A stretch of 64,000 nucleotides of DNA from Bdellovibrionota bacterium (GTDB lineage: Bacteria > Bdellovibrionota > UBA1018 > CAUJDS01): contig CAUJDS010000031.1 of NCBI GenBank assembly GCA_963169695.1, positions 1-64,000 of the forward strand, given 5' to 3'. Shown one piece after another: positions 59,572 through 64,000 of the stretch. A program made the position numbers and the translations under genes. Below the pieces are notes generated by a model. That model saw only the letters and a program-made list of their open reading frames with translations. It ran no database searches and was not told where the DNA came from. The stretch's first letter is position 1; every line of letters starts with the position of its first letter.

Positions 59572-61218
59572 GTGCCACTTAAGAAATATAAAATGAATAC
59601 CTTACGTTCTGCGGGATCTATGAGTCTCGGGACCCTTGTTAGTCGTGTCATGGGGTTGGTTCGAGAGCAAGTGTTTGCTGTTTTTTTCGGGGCGGGCAGC
59701 GCGTCAGATGCCTTTCAGATCGCCTTTCGAATTCCCAATTTATTGCGTGATCTCTTTGCAGAAGGGGCCATGAGTTCCTCCTTTGTACCGTCCTTTATTC
59801 GCACTCGAGAAAGCGAAGGAAGCGAGCGAGCGTGGCAGGTGGCGGGGCGCGTCTTTCGGATTTTGTTTTTTCTCACGCTTTTGTTGAGCTTGGTGGGGAT
59901 CTATTATTCTGAGAACTTAGTCGGACTCTATGCCGGAGCGTTTCGACAAGTACCTGGCAAATTTGAACTCACCGTCACGCTCACGCAGATCATGTTTCTC
60001 TTCTTTCCGTTTGTGGCCCTCGCTGCAGCTTATATGGGCGTCCTGAATGCCAGCAAAGTCTACTTCCTTCCTGCCTTTGCATCGGCCCTCTTCAATCTCG
60101 TATCGATTGTTGTGGGTTTGGCGACCATGGGGTTCTTCGCTAAGGCCGGTAAGAATCCTATTTTGGGAATGGCCGTGGGCGTGGTGGTAGGGGGATTAGT
60201 CCAAGCTTTTTGCCAGCTGCCTTCGATTTATCGCGTGGGTTATCGTTGGAAAAAAGGCGGCCCTTCCATTCGAAAATGGACGCAAGACCCCGCCCTTCGA
60301 CAGATTCTGTTTTTGCTTTTGCCGGGTACCGTGGGCTTGGCGGCGACTCAAGTTACTATTTTGGTAAACAGCATCCTGGCGACGTCTCAGGGGACCGGCG
60401 CGGTGTCCTGGCTGAATTATTCTTTTCGGTTGATGCAATTTCCTATTGGAATTTTTGGTGTCTCACTTGCTTCGGCGACGCTACCTGTGTTTTCGAAGGC
60501 TTGGTTTACGGGGAAGAAAGACGAGGCCGAGTCCGAGCTGCTTGGGGCAATTCGTAGCACTTGGGCGATCAACCTCCCAGCCGCTGCTGGCATGGCGGCG
60601 ATTAGTGCACCGTTGATCCAGCTTCTTTTTGAATATGGCCGCTTTCATCCTCAAGACACGACGGCAACGGCTATGGCATTGGCTGCCTATTGCCTCGGTC
60701 TACCATTCTACTCTTTGGTAAAGGTGCTGGTGCCAGTTTGCTATGCCTTGCAGCAAACCCGGATTGCGGTGATGGCAAGTCTAGGTTCTGTTGCGGTTCA
60801 CGTTGGACTCAATCTCCTCCTGGTCCGATGGATGGGGTTCTGGGGGTTGGGAATTGGTACCTCCATTGCTGCGGGGGTTCAGTCTTTGGTGCTTTTTTAT
60901 TTCATTCGAAGGCGCTTGAGTAAGGAAGGTCCGACTTATTTAGTCTGGTGGTCCTTTTTTAGGGATTTCCTCAAACATGCGCTGATAGCCGCTGTGATGG
61001 GTGGAGTTTGTTGGTTTACGGCCCAAGGATTGTTGGGAGTAGGGCCTGAGTTTCCTGATGCTGCCTGGATCCGTGTTTTTTGGCGTAGCTTACGCGTGTT
61101 TTTCCTAGTCGCCGAGGGGGTTCTTGTGGTGTATCTGATAGCACAACTGTTCCATATTGAAGAAACGTTAGACTTTTTTAAGCTTCTAAGACGTAACCAG
61201 AAAGCGGGGAAAGCGTGA
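59572..61218 (+). CDS. murJ: lipid II flippase MurJ
   Basis: MurJ (MviN) flips lipid II across the inner membrane for peptidoglycan synthesis. 548 residues from a GTG; an ATG at 59593 removes seven residues. About fourteen transmembrane helices are visible. Family motifs: MSLGTLVSRVMGLVREQVFA, GAGSASDAFQIAFRIPNLLR with DLFAEGAMSSSFVPSF, GIFGVSLASATLPVFS, and the central arginines that bind the lipid II pyrophosphate. Its end overlaps the DUF507 start by 4 bases, so the pair is coupled. Confidence 0.94.
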   Translation: MPLKKYKMNTLRSAGSMSLGTLVSRVMGLVREQVFAVFFGAGSASDAFQIAFRIPNLLRDLFAEGAMSSSFVPSFIRTRESEGSERAWQVAGRVFRILFFLTLLLSLVGIYYSENLVGLYAGAFRQVPGKFELTVTLTQIMFLFFPFVALAAAYMGVLNASKVYFLPAFASALFNLVSIVVGLATMGFFAKAGKNPILGMAVGVVVGGLVQAFCQLPSIYRVGYRWKKGGPSIRKWTQDPALRQILFLLLPGTVGLAATQVTILVNSILATSQGTGAVSWLNYSFRLMQFPIGIFGVSLASATLPVFSKAWFTGKKDEAESELLGAIRSTWAINLPAAAGMAAISAPLIQLLFEYGRFHPQDTTATAMALAAYCLGLPFYSLVKVLVPVCYALQQTRIAVMASLGSVAVHVGLNLLLVRWMGFWGLGIGTSIAAGVQSLVLFYFIRRRLSKEGPTYLVWWSFFRDFLKHALIAAVMGGVCWFTAQGLLGVGPEFPDAAWIRVFWRSLRVFFLVAEGVLVVYLIAQLFHIEETLDFFKLLRRNQKAGKA

Positions 61219-61682
61219 AGGACCGAGCTTCGACAGCACTCACTAGCCGTAATTCAGTTCAACATCTGTGCAAGAGCATCTTGAATCGTTTGGACAATAG
61301 CAAAGTCATTCGATTCCCTTCAGAAAAGCGAGCCGAACTTCAGGAAGAGATGGTTGGATTGATTTCCCCCTACATCTTTACGGATGAAGACCTTCGGTCA
61401 AAGACTCTGGAAATGTTGGGCGCATCCTCTGATATGCTGATGGATGCCGGGTTCACGGAAAGCTCCAACTATCGTACCGCCCGATCCATGGTGAGAAAAT
61501 CTTTTGGTGACGATGAACTCAATGGTTTTTATTTTCAAAAGTCTCTGCGTGAGATTGCCAAGATGATGGCAGAATTCTTTATGAGTTCTCCCTTGGTGGA
61601 CGATGTTTTTGAATCCGATAACGAAGTCATCTTACGCGTCGTCGAAGTCGTTAAGCGGTTCAACCCGGAACAGTCGCACTAA
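61215..61682 (+). CDS. DUF507-like protein
   Basis: 155 residues starting at a GTG that overlaps the murJ stop (GTGA). The pattern LCKSILNRLDNSKVIRFPSE, then a helical LQEEMVGLISPYIFTDED and a long C-terminal helix bundle, agrees with DUF507-type proteins known from several Proteobacteria and related phyla. No catalytic residues. Being cotranslated with MurJ suggests a role near cell-wall synthesis. The 3' end overlaps the convergent protease gene by 23 bases. Confidence 0.6.
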   Translation: MKDRASTALTSRNSVQHLCKSILNRLDNSKVIRFPSEKRAELQEEMVGLISPYIFTDEDLRSKTLEMLGASSDMLMDAGFTESSNYRTARSMVRKSFGDDELNGFYFQKSLREIAKMMAEFFMSSPLVDDVFESDNEVILRVVEVVKRFNPEQSH

Positions 61683-63225
61683 AAAATCCAAGTTCCTCAA
61701 AGAGGCCGTGAATGCTCTGACAGGTAGCACTGCTTTCTCGCGTCTTGCACGCCTTGAGTAGCCCATCTCTAAAATCAGAAAACCTCGCCAGTGGAGTCAG
61801 GTAGTGATTCAGCGTCGCGTACATCAAGCCTTCGGCGGAGGGTTTGCCAATCAATTGCACCAGCCGATAGCCAAAATGCCCAATGATGGTTGAATTGACG
61901 TGGACCCAGCAATAGTCGTTGTAAGGGCCACAGTCTTCGGGCTCAGGGATTTTTTCAAAATAGGTTTTGGGATATCCCGCTTCGACACGATTATCATCCT
62001 TGTCGTAGTACGCAATTCTGCGAACCCCCGGTTCGATGAGGTTTCGAATCCCTCTGCCATGCTCAGAAGGGTTGACGAAAATTTCCTTGCCGATGATCCA
62101 GTCATTTTTATTGTCGATCATTTTGCCAAAGAAGTCCGCAAAGGCTTCGTTGAGCGCACCGGACTCGCCCATATAGACCAAGCCATAGATTGGCTCTTCG
62201 AGGCCGGGAACAATAAATGGGCCTACGGCGTGCGATACCACTCCGTGTGTAAATTCGTGACCAGCAATATCGAGGGCCTTGGTGAAAGAGCTGTAGCGTT
62301 TGCCATCCCCATCGCCAAAAACCATGGCGCGATATTCACTGCTCCAGAAGGCATTCGAATAGCGAATGCCTCCGTGAACTACTGACCGAATTGCAAATCC
62401 CTTGCCATCAAAGCTATTGCGCGCTTGAATGTCACGATAGTACTTGCTCACTTTTTCCATCGCCGAAAAAGCTTCTAGTCCAGCTTGGTCAATAGTGAGA
62501 TTCGCGACACCGTTGCTCACCATTTTTGGAAGTTCATTCAATCGGATCATCATGGGTGTTCCGGAGGAGAAGTCGATGTCGCGGGGAGATATTTTTCTTC
62601 CATCGTAAACTTCTTGAGTAGCTTGTTGAAGCTTGCCGCCTGGAACATGAAGCGGTTTAGAAGGCGGATCTTGCGTCAAGACAGCGGGATGAGACTCCTC
62701 AATATCCGTGGTCATAATTCGAGGAAGTGAAGCAATGAGCCGGCCGGATTGTGCATCGATGATTTTGAAATGAGCCTGAAGAGAATCGGATGGCCGAGGC
62801 GATACCCAGTAAATCAGTCGAGGGGTACGCGACGAGCCATGACGTAGGATCTTGAGCACGGGTTGAGAATCTGGAATCATGGCAATGCGTTGAGCCTCTT
62901 CGGTAGAAACATTCGGAACCGAATCAAGATCGAAGGTCGGACCGCTCATGATCCATTGGTCCTTGCCCGTGCCATTGCGCTGAAGGGATACGACATCCCC
63001 TAAGACTTCTATTCCGCGGTAGAAATGCCGAAACTGCTGTGTTTCGGTATTGGAACCCGAAACCGTGCGAAGAGGCTGAAGGGAATGCCCCGTTTCGACG
63101 TTGGAATAACCGGCAGGGAGGAGGCTGGGTAAGGCGCTTCCAAAATCCGACGCCAATGCCGTCGTCGCTAGAAAAATCACCCCGAGAGCCAGGACCTTCC
63201 TTGGTACCTTTTTACACTGCCCCAT
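61660..63225 (-). CDS. secreted M4 (thermolysin-like) metalloprotease
   Basis: 521 residues from the ATG at 63225, with GGGGG 8 bases upstream; a TTG ten codons earlier is less likely. Signal peptide (KVLALGVIFLATTALASD). The propeptide (about 30-235) has FTP- and PepSY-like segments (TETQQFRHFYRGIEVLGDVV; HFKIIDAQSGRLIASLPR). The catalytic domain has HEFTH in DIAGHEFTHGVVSHA and the third ligand in GALNEAFADFFGKM, then the C-terminal His in YCWVHVNSTIIGHFGYRL. Such enzymes are secreted as zymogens and degrade proteins outside the cell; predatory bacteria use them on prey. Confidence 0.9.
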   Translation of the reverse strand: MGQCKKVPRKVLALGVIFLATTALASDFGSALPSLLPAGYSNVETGHSLQPLRTVSGSNTETQQFRHFYRGIEVLGDVVSLQRNGTGKDQWIMSGPTFDLDSVPNVSTEEAQRIAMIPDSQPVLKILRHGSSRTPRLIYWVSPRPSDSLQAHFKIIDAQSGRLIASLPRIMTTDIEESHPAVLTQDPPSKPLHVPGGKLQQATQEVYDGRKISPRDIDFSSGTPMMIRLNELPKMVSNGVANLTIDQAGLEAFSAMEKVSKYYRDIQARNSFDGKGFAIRSVVHGGIRYSNAFWSSEYRAMVFGDGDGKRYSSFTKALDIAGHEFTHGVVSHAVGPFIVPGLEEPIYGLVYMGESGALNEAFADFFGKMIDNKNDWIIGKEIFVNPSEHGRGIRNLIEPGVRRIAYYDKDDNRVEAGYPKTYFEKIPEPEDCGPYNDYCWVHVNSTIIGHFGYRLVQLIGKPSAEGLMYATLNHYLTPLARFSDFRDGLLKACKTRESSATCQSIHGLFEELGFFSATVPG

Positions 63226-63385
63226 TCCAGCTTCCCCCCTTTTTTGAATTCGCAATCCGTTGCGTTTGGGCTTTCTTTAAGCAAGGGTTGGGCCAGAATG
63301 AAAACGGGGAATGTTTTCAACGTTTTATGTTTAAAAATATAAAAATGTCTTTTGCGCAGTATCAAAAGCATGAAAAAGGCACCGC

Positions 63386-63391
63386 ATTATA
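63386..63391 (-). promoter_or_regulatory. possible -10 box for the M4 protease gene
   Basis: TATAAT on the minus strand, 161 bases upstream of the protease start at 63225. A good -35 is not seen, so this is tentative. Divergent from the MltD promoter region. Confidence 0.25.
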
Positions 63392-63429
63392 ACGCAATAA
63401 GTCCTGAAAAAAAGATAGGGTTTCGTCAA

Positions 63430-63489
63430 TTTCGTGATTTGAAGTTTTTCACGAAAACCTCTGCGAGATGCGCGCGGGATCAGTATAAT
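63430..63489 (+). promoter_or_regulatory. promoter with an 8-bp inverted repeat ahead of the lytic transglycosylase
   Basis: TTTCGTGA at 63430-63437 and TCACGAAA at 63449-63456 form perfect arms 11 bases apart, shaped like an operator. A TATAAT lies at 63484-63489 with a weak -35, giving a start near 63496, 35 bases before the ATG. The regulator is unknown. Confidence 0.4.
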
Positions 63490-63530
63490 GGGGGCGGAGC
63501 GTGGAATTGAGAATCATTAGGAACCCATTC

Positions 63531-64000
63531 ATGAAAGTAAAGTTGGCTCTCCCAAGCGTCGGTCTCATTTTGTTGGTGGGAGCAGGATGTGCACAAAAAG
63601 AAATCGTACCGGACGAAACCATTGCAGTGTCGAAGGTGAAGCCCCTTCCACTGATCGTCACGAAGAGTGATATCGGTGATTATTCTGGTGGCATCGTCCT
63701 GACTAAGGGTGCCGCTCTTCCCAAGGGACCCGTAGAAGTGAAGGGCATCACTCTTCAGAGTACTAAGTTTGATATTCCGGTCGTGATCAACTCTCAGGTC
63801 CTTAGGTGGGTGGACTATTTTACAGGTCGAGGCAGAGAGTTGTTTGAAGTCTATTTGCATCGATCAGAATATTTTATTCCCTACCTTCAGCGCATGCTTA
63901 AGAAGAACGAAATGCCAGAAGACCTCGTTTATTTGGCGATGATTGAAAGCGGTTTCAATCACGGAGCACGATCTCGCGCAAGGGCAGTCGGTGCTTGGCA
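63531..64000 (+). CDS. MltD-like lytic transglycosylase lipoprotein, 5' part
   Basis: The frame runs off the right edge. ATG at 63531 with AGGAA upstream. Residues 1-21 are a lipoprotein signal (LPSVGLILLVGAGCAQK) with the lipidated Cys at 20. Downstream, DIPVVINSQVLRWVDYFTG, GRELFEVYLHRSEYFIPYLQ, EDLVYLAMIESGFNHGARSR, and AVGAWQ match MltD-type soluble lytic transglycosylases: the E in MIESGF is the catalytic glutamate. It would cleave peptidoglycan in the periplasm. LysM repeats, usual at the C-terminus, would lie beyond the window. Confidence 0.9.
   Translation, partial: MKVKLALPSVGLILLVGAGCAQKEIVPDETIAVSKVKPLPLIVTKSDIGDYSGGIVLTKGAALPKGPVEVKGITLQSTKFDIPVVINSQVLRWVDYFTGRGRELFEVYLHRSEYFIPYLQRMLKKNEMPEDLVYLAMIESGFNHGARSRARAVGAW

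Noticed and set aside
1-64000. CRISPR array, rRNA or tRNA genes
   Set aside because: No regularly spaced identical repeats, no rRNA-like stretches and no cloverleaf-like intergenic segment were seen on either strand.

Overview
The window is 64 kb of chromosome from a Gram-negative bacterium. LptE, an MlaF-type ATPase, many lipobox-bearing lipoproteins and outer-membrane barrels show a diderm envelope. The mix of housekeeping genes (mutL-miaA, class Ia nrdAB, holA-lptE, murJ, nadB, alr, trhO), frequent GTG/TTG starts and a very high share of signal-peptide proteins without recognisable families points to the former Deltaproteobacteria, most likely Bdellovibrionota or relatives. That placement is inference; no rRNA or marker set is present.

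Layout. 1-4.2 kb: a broken LexA-like N-terminus at the edge, two secreted unknowns (one with a J-like segment lacking HPD), an ORF fragment and an IS30-type transposase remnant. 4.2-13.2 kb: a long minus-strand cluster running from a 1099-residue aminotransferase-GNAT-pseudo-aminotransferase fusion through a C45 acyltransferase, mutL and miaA to an SDR-like protein. 13.3-14.6 kb: a small element in which an HNH endonuclease gene is flanked by inverted copies of a ~72-bp repeat. 14.6-18 kb: two secreted proteins, the second with FASTK/OPR-like helical repeats and a C-terminal RAP/PD-(D/E)XK-like domain. 18-23.5 kb: trhO, a DUF4258/DUF2283-HTH toxin-antitoxin-like pair with operator-like direct repeats, and nrdAB with two NrdR-box-like sites. 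23.5-34.6 kb: glycosyltransferases, a sigma-70-region-2-like protein with a hydrophobic N-terminus, a large lipoprotein, an orphan histidine kinase and secreted proteins including a FecR-domain protein. 34.6-46.5 kb: mainly housekeeping genes (holA, lptE, DUF721, mlaF-like, alr, nadB, a ferredoxin), a solute-binding protein and a metallophosphoesterase. 46.5-58 kb: a degenerate receiver/TPR protein, a DUF2156-rhomboid fusion, a vWA-like lipoprotein, a FecR-barrel-aminopeptidase operon and a lipoprotein pair. 58-64 kb: an HD-domain protein, murJ-DUF507, an M4 metalloprotease and the start of an MltD-like lytic transglycosylase running off the right edge.

Functional themes are envelope building and remodelling (MurJ, Alr, LptE, MlaF, MltD, GT2/GT39), DNA and nucleotide metabolism (MutL, HolA, NrdAB, DUF721), and a set of predicted exported proteins carrying folds normally found inside cells (J-like, RAP/OPR, sigma-like). 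That last set is the most unusual part of the window. A palindrome-centred dispersed repeat occurs three times in intergenic DNA (13.5, 51.6 and 58.1 kb) and is linked in sequence to the HNH element. I saw no rRNA, tRNA or CRISPR array.
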